The notes under the pieces were generated by a model that was not told the DNA's origin, searched no databases, and was given only the letters and a program-made list of their open reading frames with translations. Positions 25,842 through 33,975 of a stretch of DNA of 64,000 bases are shown piece by piece. The translations under genes and the position numbers were made by a program. Numbering within the stretch: position 1 is the first letter of the stretch; each line of letters starts with the position of its first letter. Source of the DNA: Hyphomicrobiales bacterium (lineage in GTDB: Bacteria > Pseudomonadota > Alphaproteobacteria > Rhizobiales > RI-29); NCBI GenBank assembly GCA_016125495.1, contig WGLQ01000009.1, forward strand, positions 62,001-126,000, read 5' to 3'.

Positions 25842-25904
25842 GTGTTCCGGTGTCGACACTTGCGTCCCATTCGCTGCGAACTCGAGCGCGGGTGTCGGAA
25901 CCGA
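25842..25904 (-). promoter_or_regulatory. Dyad element upstream of the cupin gene (copy 1)
   Basis: GTGTTCCGGTGTCGAC at 25842-25857 and GGTGTCGGAACCGA at 25891-25904 form an inverted pair (GTTCCG...CGGAAC). The same pair, with the same outward order, precedes the ThDP gene at 27685-27733. Repetition before two same-strand genes suggests binding by a shared regulator; the protein is unknown. Confidence 0.5.
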
Positions 25905-26002
25905 AGAAAGACGAGCAACCCTATGATACGAGCCTAAGCTATCGACCCGGCATTTGATTGTGTCGCCAACCGCGACCGGGCACCGGAGTCCGTGACGCGA
26001 CA

Positions 26003-27637
26003 CTAGGAAATGAATTTCATGTAGGGGCTGATGACGGAGCGCACCGCGACCTGCACGAGCGCGGGCTTGCCGCTGGCGATCGCCTCACCGATGGCCGATG
26101 CGATTTCGCTCTCGTTGTTGCAGACATACCCCTTGCAGCCGAGCCCCTCGGCCACCTTCGCCCAGTCGCGACGCGGCAGCCCCATCTCGTAGGTCGTGCC
26201 GTATCGCATTTCCTGCGGCAATGCGATGGCACCCCACAACTCGTCGTCGAGCACGACGATCACGAACGGTCGTCCATGTCGCTCCGCGGTATCGAGTTCG
26301 GTGACGTGAAAGCCGACGCCCCCGTCGCCGACGAAGACGATGACAGGCGCACCCGGTCGAGCGAACGCGGCACCCGCGCCATAGGGCACTTCGGCTCCGA
26401 GCGCTCCCGATTGACCGGCTCGCAGGTACTGCCCTGGCGCGCGAATGCGAAGCCGTGCATCCGCCCAGAAATCGACGTTGCCGTGCGACGTCACGTAGAT
26501 CGTATCGTCGGGCGCGGCGGTGACAACGGCATCCACGGCCGCGACCGGATGGAGCGCGCCGCCATTGTTCTCCACCAGCTGGCTGGCCCGCTCCGCGCGC
26601 CAGCTCGCGAGCATGCCATCCACCCAGTCGCGATCGACGGCACCGGGCGCGGCGGCGAGAAAATGCTCGACCACACTCGCCGGAGAGGCCGGGATGGCGA
26701 GTTCGGCCCTCCTGTTGCGGTGCAGCAGTTCCGGGTCCGAGGCGATCTGCGTGACCCGTGTTGCGCGCCCGAGCTTGTCGCCGAACTCGAGATCGAATTC
26801 GAAGTGATGGCCGATGAGGAACACACCGTCCGCCTCGGCGAGCGCACGCCGCAGCGTCTCGTTGCACGGACTGTAGCCCGGCCCCATCCAGAACGGATGG
26901 TGCTCGTCGACGATACCGCGCGCGAGCCGCAGCGTGACGAACGGCATTTGATGACGCTCGATCACCTCTCGCCATCCGGCACCGCCATCCCAGAACGTCT
27001 CGTCACCGAGCAGCAACAGCGGTCTTCGCGCCGCCGCGATCTCTCCGGCAAGGCTCGCGACGTCGGCGGGCCGGGGACCCGGACGCGGCACGAGACACGG
27101 CGGCCCCGATCGCCCGACCGCCGTCGTCAGCGTCGCAGCCATGATGTCGGAGGGAATTTCGAGGAAGACGGGCCCAGGCCGTCCGGCCCACATTTTCCGC
27201 CAGGCGATGTCGAGATATTCCCCGATGCGGTTCACGTCGAGCACCCGCGCCGACCATTTCGTCACGTTCGCGACCATTGGCAGCACATCGTGCGACATAC
27301 CGGCGCCGCGCTCGAAGCTGCGTGTGGCGGCCTGTGCGGCGATGATGATCAGCGGGGTTCCAGCAAGTGTGGCGACGAGCGCGGGCGTGAGCGTGTTCGT
27401 CGCCCCCGGCCCGAGCGTGACGACCGCGACACCCGGCTTTCCGGTGACCCTAGAGGCGGCCTCGGCCATGAAACAGGCCGCCGCCTCGTGGCGCACGTGG
27501 ACGAGCGGGAGACCAAGCTCGGCGCAGGCGCGATAAACGGGATTTATCGGTCCGCCAGAAACGGAAAAGACGTGCCCGATGCCCGCCTCCTTGAGCCAGC
27601 CGACGACCGCGGCACCACCGTCGTAATTCTGCGGCAT
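26003..27637 (-). CDS. Thiamine-diphosphate-dependent enzyme (acetolactate synthase-like)
   Basis: A 544-residue ThDP enzyme of the pyruvate decarboxylase/acetolactate synthase type. Glu51 in VRHEAAACFMAEAA is the conserved ThDP-activating residue; VVTLGPGATNT follows. The C-terminal metal/pyrophosphate motif starts with GDGG (Asp438), but the paired Asn that ends the motif 26 residues later are both Asp (VLDDELWG, 464-465). Start MPQNYDGG is supported by GGAG six bases upstream. Substrate is a 2-keto acid or acyl-CoA. It sits with an SDR, a cupin and a TRAP importer in a catabolic operon. Confidence 0.87.
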   Translation of the reverse strand: MPQNYDGGAAVVGWLKEAGIGHVFSVSGGPINPVYRACAELGLPLVHVRHEAAACFMAEAASRVTGKPGVAVVTLGPGATNTLTPALVATLAGTPLIIIAAQAATRSFERGAGMSHDVLPMVANVTKWSARVLDVNRIGEYLDIAWRKMWAGRPGPVFLEIPSDIMAATLTTAVGRSGPPCLVPRPGPRPADVASLAGEIAAARRPLLLLGDETFWDGGAGWREVIERHQMPFVTLRLARGIVDEHHPFWMGPGYSPCNETLRRALAEADGVFLIGHHFEFDLEFGDKLGRATRVTQIASDPELLHRNRRAELAIPASPASVVEHFLAAAPGAVDRDWVDGMLASWRAERASQLVENNGGALHPVAAVDAVVTAAPDDTIYVTSHGNVDFWADARLRIRAPGQYLRAGQSGALGAEVPYGAGAAFARPGAPVIVFVGDGGVGFHVTELDTAERHGRPFVIVVLDDELWGAIALPQEMRYGTTYEMGLPRRDWAKVAEGLGCKGYVCNNESEIASAIGEAIASGKPALVQVAVRSVISPYMKFIS

Positions 27638-27684
27638 GTCGTTCTCCGTTCCAATTCGAGTCTGCCGGCACCGTCGGCACCACC

Positions 27685-27733
27685 GTGTTCCGGTCCCGAC
27701 GTTTGGCACCGATACGGCTGGTGTCGGAACCGA
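27685..27733 (-). promoter_or_regulatory. Dyad element upstream of the ThDP gene (copy 2)
   Basis: GTGTTCCGGTCCCGAC at 27685-27700 and GGTGTCGGAACCGA at 27720-27733 repeat the pair found before the cupin gene. The half-sites are 14 bases closer together here. The right half lies 17 bases before the end of the SDR gene, so the ThDP gene appears to have its own controlled promoter inside the larger gene run. Confidence 0.5.
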
Positions 27734-27750
27734 GCGTCGGATGCGCTATG

Positions 27751-28539
27751 CTAGTAAGCGCGGGATTTTCCGCCATCGAGCGCGATCGCTGTCCCTGTCA
27801 CGAAGCGTCCGCGCGGAGAAGCGAGCAGCGCGACCATCGCGCCGAAATCGGCCGGATCGCCGAACGTGCCGACCGGCACCTCCTCGAGCCAGATACCCTC
27901 CGCCGTCGCCCGATCGACCCCCTCGCGCGCCATGGTCGCCGCGATCAGGTCCTCCATGCGGTCCGTCTTGAACGGCCCGGGACAGAGGCAGTTCACGGTG
28001 ACGCCATCGCCCGCGAGTTCGATAGAAAGGGATTTTGCGAGCCCGACCATGGCCAGCCGCAGCGAATCCGACAGCACCATGTTCGGCTGTACGATCTTCA
28101 CGCCGACGGTGGTGATGAAAATGATCCGGCCACTGCCGGAGCTGATGAGGTGCGGGACGGCGAGGTGACAGAGGTCGACCATGGCGAGCAGCGTTTCGTC
28201 GAGCGCCGCTTGCCAGCGCGCCCGGGTCATCTCGCTGAAGGGCCCGCTCGGCGGACCGCCCGTGTTGCCGATGAATACATCGATACCGCCGAACGTCCGG
28301 GCCGCCTCGGCCACCGCCGGCGCGAATGTGCTCGGATCGGAGAGGTCCATGGTGACAGCCGCGGCATCGGCGGCCCCGGCCGCGCGCAGTTCGCCGACGA
28401 GGCGCGCGAGGCGATCCGGATCGCGGCCCGCAACGCAGACCGCGGCCCCTTCCGCCGCGAGCGCGAGCGCACTGGCCCGCCCGAGGCCCCGCGTGGCGGC
28501 GGTCACGAGGACCCTTCTATCGCGCAATCCGAAATCCAT
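27751..28539 (-). CDS. Short-chain dehydrogenase/reductase-like protein lacking the catalytic Tyr-Lys pair
   Basis: A 262-residue Rossmann-fold protein. The coenzyme motif TAATRGLG at 13-20, the N-T-G-G strand near 91 and the C-terminal GTAIALDGG are typical of SDRs. The catalytic tetrad region instead reads MVLSDSLRLAMVGLAKSL (about 154-171) where Y-x-x-x-K is expected. A known divergent SDR subfamily (BKR-like SDR-like, from memory cd05344) shows this same S-x-x-L-R pattern, so this is a subfamily trait and not a local mutation. The reaction is unknown. It lies in the TRAP/ThDP/cupin gene run. Confidence 0.85.
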   Translation of the reverse strand: MDFGLRDRRVLVTAATRGLGRASALALAAEGAAVCVAGRDPDRLARLVGELRAAGAADAAAVTMDLSDPSTFAPAVAEAARTFGGIDVFIGNTGGPPSGPFSEMTRARWQAALDETLLAMVDLCHLAVPHLISSGSGRIIFITTVGVKIVQPNMVLSDSLRLAMVGLAKSLSIELAGDGVTVNCLCPGPFKTDRMEDLIAATMAREGVDRATAEGIWLEEVPVGTFGDPADFGAMVALLASPRGRFVTGTAIALDGGKSRAY

Positions 28540-28693
28540 CGAACATCCCGTTCCGAACCGCCGCCTTCACCCTGCCCGGTAGCACCGGCGCAAATCCAAG
28601 TCAAACTTCGAGGATAATAAAAAGCGTCACATTCATCCTGTTGAACGAAAACCGGTTTCGGGAGCGCGAATGACACCACACCCCGCAACCGCT

Positions 28694-29353
28694 TCACCTC
28701 CCGTTGCCTCCTCCAGGCGATCCGGCATCGCCCCTGCGAGCCCCCGTTCGCTCGCGCCCGAACGCCTTAGCGAACCAGTTCTTGATAATCGCCCAGAGCA
28801 ATCCGAACGCATTGAGTTCACCTCCACTGCCCACCCCCCGCTGGAGACCCGAGGTTTCGGCTGCCATCGAACGATCCTGCGCACCGACCTCCTGCGTGTC
28901 GGCTGCGAGCCGCGCCTCGACGTTGCCGGCGAAATCCTCCACCAGCTTGGCTGCAACGGCTTCCACGATGCCCCCGCGCGCGAATTGGGCAAGCGCACCG
29001 GTCAGCGCATAGTCCACGTTCACCAGCACTCTCGTCGCGCGGCCCCCGTCCGCTTCCTCGAGCGTATAGCGCATGCTGCCGCGAGCCCGCGAGCCCTGGC
29101 TGCGGTCGACGCCGGTTCCTTTTATCAGACCGACATGGCGCTCCTCGTCGGCTTCGATGTCGCACTCGCCGGCAAAGCTCGCCCTGACTGGCCCGAGCTT
29201 GACCGTCATCGTCGCCTTGACGTGATCGCCAACGGGCGGCTCGGCGAGGCCGGCGCCCGGCAGACACTCGACCACCGTCGCGACATCCTGAAAGAGCGCC
29301 CAGACCCGTGCACGCGGCTGCTGCACGACGAACTCCTGCTTCAGCTCCGCCAT
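28694..29353 (-). CDS. coxG: CoxG-like SRPBCC-domain protein with C-terminal membrane anchor
   Basis: A 219-residue protein. Residues 1-150 form a START/SRPBCC domain of the carbon monoxide dehydrogenase subunit G family (WALFQDVATVVECLPGAGLA is the family's opening). A polar linker and a hydrophobic C-terminal helix (LNAFGLLWAIIKNWFAKAF) follow, thought to anchor molybdo-hydroxylases to the membrane. The matching CoxMSL-type enzyme is encoded divergently 3 kb away (32612-36305), which supports the call. It is 84 bases downstream of the TRAP large permease. Confidence 0.86.
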   Translation of the reverse strand: MAELKQEFVVQQPRARVWALFQDVATVVECLPGAGLAEPPVGDHVKATMTVKLGPVRASFAGECDIEADEERHVGLIKGTGVDRSQGSRARGSMRYTLEEADGGRATRVLVNVDYALTGALAQFARGGIVEAVAAKLVEDFAGNVEARLAADTQEVGAQDRSMAAETSGLQRGVGSGGELNAFGLLWAIIKNWFAKAFGRERTGARRGDAGSPGGGNGR

Positions 29354-29437
29354 CGTTTGCGTTTCACTCCTGGTTCGCTCGTCTTCCGGACCCCGCCGAC
29401 AGCCGCGGGACCTGTCTGCCGTTGGGCGCTCCGTCCG

Positions 29438-30751
29438 TCAATTCATCAGCCCCGGCAGCCAGAGAACGAGCGGTGGATAGAAGATCATCAACGCCATCAG
29501 GACGAGGTTGATCGCGATGAACGGCAACGCCGCCTTGTAAATGTCGATGATGGTGACGCCACTTGGCGCGATTCCCTTCATGACGAAGAGGGAAAGCCCG
29601 AATGGGGGCGTTATCGTTGCCATCTCGAGGTTGAGCATCATGACCGTTCCGAACCAGATCGGATCCCAGCCCATCGCCTTGATGATGGGAAGAAAAATCG
29701 GCATCGTCACGAGCACGATCGAGGTCTGCTCGAGGAACATGCCGAGGATGATCACGACCAACTGCATCAGTATGAAGAGCACGATCGGGTCCACGGGGAG
29801 CCCGGTCGCGAGTTTGGTCACCGCCGAGGTAACACCCGAGAAACTGAGCAGCTGGCTGAACGCGGCCGAGCCGGTCAGGATGATCATCACCATAACGGAA
29901 AGGGCCGTCGCCGAACCGATGCCGGTGCGCAGCACCTGCCAGTTGAGGCGGCCGTATAGCCCCGCGAGCACGAAAGTGAGAAATGTGCCGATGGCCGCGG
30001 CCTCCGTCGGCGTCGCCACCCCGAAGAAGATCGAAAGGATGACGAAGACGATGATCGAGACCGGTGGCAGCAGGTGCACGAAAGTCTCGCGAAGGCGTTG
30101 GCCCATCGGCACCTCGGGCACCTCGTAGGCAGGCGCCAGCTCCGGATTGAGCGTGCACCTGACGAGAATGTACGTCGCATACATCACCGCGAGCATCAGA
30201 CCCGGGACGATGATCGCGATCAGTATCTTGGCGACCGAGAACCCGCCGAGGCTCGCAAGCACGATGGCCAGCGTGCTTGGAGGGATGAGAATGGCGAGAC
30301 TGCCACTCGCCAGGATCGGCCCGATCGACATCGACTTGGCATAGGCCCGCTTTTTCATCTCCGGCAGGAGGGTCGAGCCGAGGATCGCGACGCTGCCCAT
30401 TGCCACGCCCGTCAGCGCCCCGAGCACCGCCCCTGTCAGGATCGCGAGAACCGCGAGGCGCCCGGCGATGAAGCCTATCCAATGGTCGAGCACCTCGATC
30501 ATCTTCCTGGCGATGCCCGAATGGAACATGATCGCGCCCATCAGCACGAACATCGGGATCGGCACCAGCACGAAGGTCGAGATCGAGCTTTCTATGCTGA
30601 GGATGATCTGATTGAGACCCGAAACGCCGCCCCAGAAATAATAGACCCCGACGACGTTGACGACGAGGAAAGCGAAGGCCACCGGCAGCCCCATGAGCAG
30701 CAGCACCGCGAGGCCGGAAAAGAATGCAAGCAGATGGATCCACCACTCCAT
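29438..30751 (-). CDS. dctM: TRAP transporter large permease (DctM family), second system
   Basis: A 437-residue DctM-type permease with about 12 hydrophobic segments. Blocks include FVLVPIPMFVLMGAIMFHSG, GVAMGSVAILGSTLLPEM, SLAILIPPSTLAIVLASLGG and MLNLEMATITPPFGLSLFVM. The start is the ATG at 30751, giving a membrane helix at once; open frame upstream is read-through of the small-permease region. The gap to dctQ is five bases. Its sequence is distinct from the first TRAP system (9520-10824), so this is not a duplication within the window. Confidence 0.94.
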   Translation of the reverse strand: MEWWIHLLAFFSGLAVLLLMGLPVAFAFLVVNVVGVYYFWGGVSGLNQIILSIESSISTFVLVPIPMFVLMGAIMFHSGIARKMIEVLDHWIGFIAGRLAVLAILTGAVLGALTGVAMGSVAILGSTLLPEMKKRAYAKSMSIGPILASGSLAILIPPSTLAIVLASLGGFSVAKILIAIIVPGLMLAVMYATYILVRCTLNPELAPAYEVPEVPMGQRLRETFVHLLPPVSIIVFVILSIFFGVATPTEAAAIGTFLTFVLAGLYGRLNWQVLRTGIGSATALSVMVMIILTGSAAFSQLLSFSGVTSAVTKLATGLPVDPIVLFILMQLVVIILGMFLEQTSIVLVTMPIFLPIIKAMGWDPIWFGTVMMLNLEMATITPPFGLSLFVMKGIAPSGVTIIDIYKAALPFIAINLVLMALMIFYPPLVLWLPGLMN

Positions 30752-30756
30752 GACGG

Positions 30757-31272
30757 TCACTGCTCGATGTGGGGGGGCGCGAGATGCGGCCCCTGGCCAC
30801 ACCACGCATCGCGCGCCCGGCGAAGGAACTCGATGCCCAGCAGGAAGCAGCCGATCGGTATGGGGATGAGCCCGATCCAGCGCGGCAGCTCGAGTTCGGT
30901 CGCCACCATCACCCCGCGTGCGATCGAGAGTTGCACGGCGCCCACCCCGAACCAGGCGACACAAAAGCAGATCGCGGCGCCGATGAGGGAACTCATGAAG
31001 ATGAGCCCGCGCGTCCTGCCCCCGTGTGGATTGCCGATGAGGATGTCAACGCAGACATGTCCGTTGTTGCGCAGGACCCAGATGGCGCCGAGGAAGGTCA
31101 TGTAGACCATCGCCGTTCCGCTCAACTGGTCGACGCCGATTATCCCCTCACCGAATAATCCTCGAAGCGCCACCTTGAAGACCGTGGCGAGCATCACCGC
31201 AATGAGCAAGACGGCGGCGACGACGGCGAGCAGATCCACGATCCGATCATAGATCCTTTCAACGATCCGCAT
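30757..31272 (-). CDS. dctQ: TRAP transporter small permease (DctQ family), second system
   Basis: A 171-residue membrane protein with four helices. It carries FKVALRGLFGEGIIGVDQLS in place of the common R-Y-x-F-x-x-x-x-x-W-x-E-E motif, a permitted variant. The ATG at 31272 opens with RIVERIYDRIVDLLAVVAAV, a cytoplasmic charged start then helix one. It lies between dctP (95 bases upstream) and dctM. Confidence 0.88.
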   Translation of the reverse strand: MRIVERIYDRIVDLLAVVAAVLLIAVMLATVFKVALRGLFGEGIIGVDQLSGTAMVYMTFLGAIWVLRNNGHVCVDILIGNPHGGRTRGLIFMSSLIGAAICFCVAWFGVGAVQLSIARGVMVATELELPRWIGLIPIPIGCFLLGIEFLRRARDAWCGQGPHLAPPHIEQ

Positions 31273-31367
31273 GATACGCTGTTCCCCTCCCCCTCGCGGG
31301 ACCGTCGCCGGTGGTGACCGCGGCCGCGGGCTGGTTGCCCGCGGCAGCAACTTGCGTTGTCCGCCAG

Positions 31368-32381
31368 CTATTTGATCTCGAGGATGCGGGCGACGGTCTC
31401 GACCTGTTCAGGCGTCATGATGCCCTTGTAGTAGGTCCAGAGCGCACTGCGCGCGACCTCGTTCCACTTGGCGGCAGCCTCGTCGGAGAGCGTGATGAAT
31501 TCCATCCCGCCTTCGCGCATCAGCTTCATCTGCTCCTGCTCGTTCTTGAGGAACCAGTCCTGGGCGAAGGTTTGCGCCTCGACGACCGCCGCAAGAAGGA
31601 TGTCCTGGACTTCCTTGGAGAGGGAATCCCACTTGGCGAGGTTCATGGCGAGCCCGGCCCCGCTGCGGTACATCGGACGGTTCACCAGGTACTTGGTCAC
31701 CGTCTGCCAGCCGTTGCGGGTGTATCCGTCGGCAACCGGCCAGGTGAATCCGTCGACCGTGCCACGGTCGATCGCAAGGAAGATATCGGCAGGCGGCAGG
31801 GTGATCGGCTCGGCGCCGGAGGCCTGGACGAAGTGGCGCAGGAGTGGTGCGACGCGCACCTTCTTGCCACGCAGATCGTCGATCGAGGCGACCGGGAACT
31901 TCGTCGAGAGGAAATGTGTGCCGACACCGACATCCGCGGCCGCGTGCGCAAGATAGCGAACGCCCTTCTTGGCGAAGAGATCGACGAGATACTGGTACAT
32001 CTCGTGACCGGGACCACCGTCGGCGATCTTCATCGACGACATCTCGGTGACGTCGCCCCCAGGCACCACGCCCGCCCAGTAGTTCGGCGCGCCGTACCAG
32101 ACGTCGAACACGCCGTTGACGAGCGCTTCGGGCTGGTCGAACGTCGGGATGACGTCGGAGTGGCCGATGTACTTGATCTCCACCTTGCCGGCGCCGAGCC
32201 TGTTCACGGCCTGCATGAATTGATTGCCGATCTCGGCGGTCGGTGAGGGGCCGATCGGGAAGGACCCGATCATCCGCAGCGTAACCGTTTCCGCGAAGGC
32301 CGCCGTGGCGCTGCCGGCAACGACGGCGACAGCCAGAGCCCGCAGGGCGTTCCTAGCCAATATCCTCATTCCATCCTCCAT
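31368..32381 (-). CDS. dctP: TRAP transporter substrate-binding protein (DctP family), second system
   Basis: A periplasmic solute receptor of about 337 residues. The signal peptide (RNALRALAVAVVAGSATAAF ending in AFA) precedes TVTLRMIGSFPIGPSP. DLRGKKVRVAPLLRHFVQAS holds the conserved arginine region, and GTVDGFTWPVADGY is the ligand-site strand. Two in-frame ATGs four codons apart both have GGAGG five bases upstream; I list the longer. It is divergent from the molybdenum hydroxylase operon, so the hydroxylase substrate or product may be what it imports. Confidence 0.9.
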   Translation of the reverse strand: MEDGMRILARNALRALAVAVVAGSATAAFAETVTLRMIGSFPIGPSPTAEIGNQFMQAVNRLGAGKVEIKYIGHSDVIPTFDQPEALVNGVFDVWYGAPNYWAGVVPGGDVTEMSSMKIADGGPGHEMYQYLVDLFAKKGVRYLAHAAADVGVGTHFLSTKFPVASIDDLRGKKVRVAPLLRHFVQASGAEPITLPPADIFLAIDRGTVDGFTWPVADGYTRNGWQTVTKYLVNRPMYRSGAGLAMNLAKWDSLSKEVQDILLAAVVEAQTFAQDWFLKNEQEQMKLMREGGMEFITLSDEAAAKWNEVARSALWTYYKGIMTPEQVETVARILEIK

Positions 32382-32480
32382 TCGTTCCTCCCCGATGAAG
32401 ACGGGCGAACCGCGGCTCCGACCAACCCGAGCAGGGCGCCGGCGCGGAGGACAGCCTAGAACGCCCTCGCGGCTTGTGTC

Positions 32481-32508
32481 TACAATGCATTTATCATTGC
32501 ATACAAAA
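32481..32508. promoter_or_regulatory. AT-rich dyad in the TRAP/molybdo-hydroxylase divergent region
   Basis: An unusually AT-rich island in high-GC DNA. ATGCA (32485-32489) and TGCAT (32498-32502) form an inverted repeat, and the right side reads TTGCATACAA, close to the TTGTATACAA type of site bound by some FCD GntR proteins. It lies about 100 bases upstream of both divergent starts, so it is likely a promoter or operator. Confidence 0.5.
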
Positions 32509-32611
32509 CGAGCGCTGACTAACTTCGTCTGGCGCACAATCGGGCACCGGGCATATTCCTGGGAGGCCTGATCCCGCGCGCAGGGGATCGGGCGACCGGA
32601 CGGGAACCAGC

Positions 32612-33484
32612 ATGAGGCCAGCGCCATTCGCCTACCATCGGGCAACCAGCCTCGAGCACGCACTCGCGCTCCTGGCAGAGCACGGCGAGGATGGCCGGCC
32701 ACTGGCGGGCGGACAGAGCCTCGTTGCCATGATGAACCTCCGGCTTGCCCGCCCCCGTCACCTCGTCGACATCAATGATCTCCCCCTCGAGGGCATCGAG
32801 CAGGTGGGTGACGTGATCCGGATCGGTGCGCTGGTGCGCCACGAGCGCTACCTGCGGGACGACCTCGTTGCCCGATATTTCCCCGTTATCCGGGAAGGAG
32901 TCGCCTGCATCGGCCATCCGACCATCAGACGCAACGGCACGACCGGCGGCAGCCTCTCGCACGCCGACCCGAGCGCCGAACTCCCACTCCTTGCCCGTTT
33001 GCACGATGCCACGATCGTTGCCGCCTCCCTGCGTGGGACACGCCGCATCGCCAGCGCGGATTTTTTCCGCGGCGCTTATGAGACCGCCCTCGAGCCCGGC
33101 GAGATGCTGACCCACGTCGAATTCACGCTGCCCAACTCGCGACCCTTCGGCGCTTTCCTCGAGATGAGCGAGCGGCGCGGCGATTTCGCGATCGCCGCCG
33201 TTGCGGTGGTGATGGAAGAAGAGGCCGGCACCATTCGAAAAATCGCCATTGCCTGTTCGGGAGCATCGCAGATTCCGATCCGCGCGCCGGGCCTCGAGGC
33301 AGCGCTCGCCGGCCAGTCGGTCACCGCGCTCGCCGTTGCCGGGAGCGCGATCGATGCGTTCACCGCAACCCTCGCGCCGCCCGGTGACATCGTTGCAACG
33401 AGTGACCACAGGCGGAGGCTGATCGCGGCGCTGCTCGCACGCGCGCTCGCCTCGGCCGGCGAACGCACGAGGGAGGGACGATGA
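32612..33484 (+). CDS. coxM: Molybdenum hydroxylase FAD-binding subunit (CoxM type)
   Basis: A 290-residue medium subunit that holds FAD and passes electrons on. The family markers are AGGQSLVAMMNLRLARP (FAD diphosphate loop, about 33-49), then HPTIRRNGTTGGSLSHADPS (about 107-126). The C-terminal CO-dehydrogenase flavoprotein domain follows. Its stop overlaps the start of the 2Fe-2S gene (ATGA), as is typical for this operon type (M-S-L order). Confidence 0.92.
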   Translation: MRPAPFAYHRATSLEHALALLAEHGEDGRPLAGGQSLVAMMNLRLARPRHLVDINDLPLEGIEQVGDVIRIGALVRHERYLRDDLVARYFPVIREGVACIGHPTIRRNGTTGGSLSHADPSAELPLLARLHDATIVAASLRGTRRIASADFFRGAYETALEPGEMLTHVEFTLPNSRPFGAFLEMSERRGDFAIAAVAVVMEEEAGTIRKIAIACSGASQIPIRAPGLEAALAGQSVTALAVAGSAIDAFTATLAPPGDIVATSDHRRRLIAALLARALASAGERTREGR

Positions 33485-33975
33485 TCGAGATCACGCTCGT
33501 CGTGAACGGTGACCGGCGCAGCCTCAGGGTCGAGGCGAGGCGTCTCCTCGCCGATGTCCTGCGCGAGGAATTCGACCTTGCCGGCGTCCACATCGGCTGT
33601 GCCCAGGGCTCCTGCGGCTGCTGCACGGTCCATGTCGACGGCGTGCCACGGCTGTCCTGCCTGACCTTCGCCGTCCAGTGCGACGGGAAGTCGGTCCGAA
33701 CCGTGGAGGATATCGGGGGCCCGGCGGCGGAGCACGCCTTGCAGCAGGCGTTTCGCCGCGCGCATGCTCTCCAGTGCGGCTATTGCACCCCCGGCTTCAT
33801 CATGACGCTCGCGCCCTTCGTCGAGGCCATGGCGACCGAGAACCGCTTGCCCGACGAGAATGAAATCCGCGATGCGATGAGCGGGAACATCTGCCGCTGC
33901 ACCGGCTATCAGGGGATTGTCGAGGCGGTTCGCCAGGCGATCGCCGAACGGATAGGAACTGGAGCACCAGCATGA
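33481..33975 (+). CDS. coxS: Molybdenum hydroxylase 2Fe-2S subunit (CoxS type)
   Basis: A 164-residue small subunit with two 2Fe-2S clusters. The plant-type cluster uses Cys40, Cys45, Cys48 and Cys60 (CAQGSCGCC). The C-terminal four-helix cluster uses Cys99, Cys102, Cys138 and Cys140 (CGYCTPG and ICRCTGY). All eight ligands are present. It overlaps the genes on both sides by four bases. Confidence 0.94.
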   Translation: MIEITLVVNGDRRSLRVEARRLLADVLREEFDLAGVHIGCAQGSCGCCTVHVDGVPRLSCLTFAVQCDGKSVRTVEDIGGPAAEHALQQAFRRAHALQCGYCTPGFIMTLAPFVEAMATENRLPDENEIRDAMSGNICRCTGYQGIVEAVRQAIAERIGTGAPA

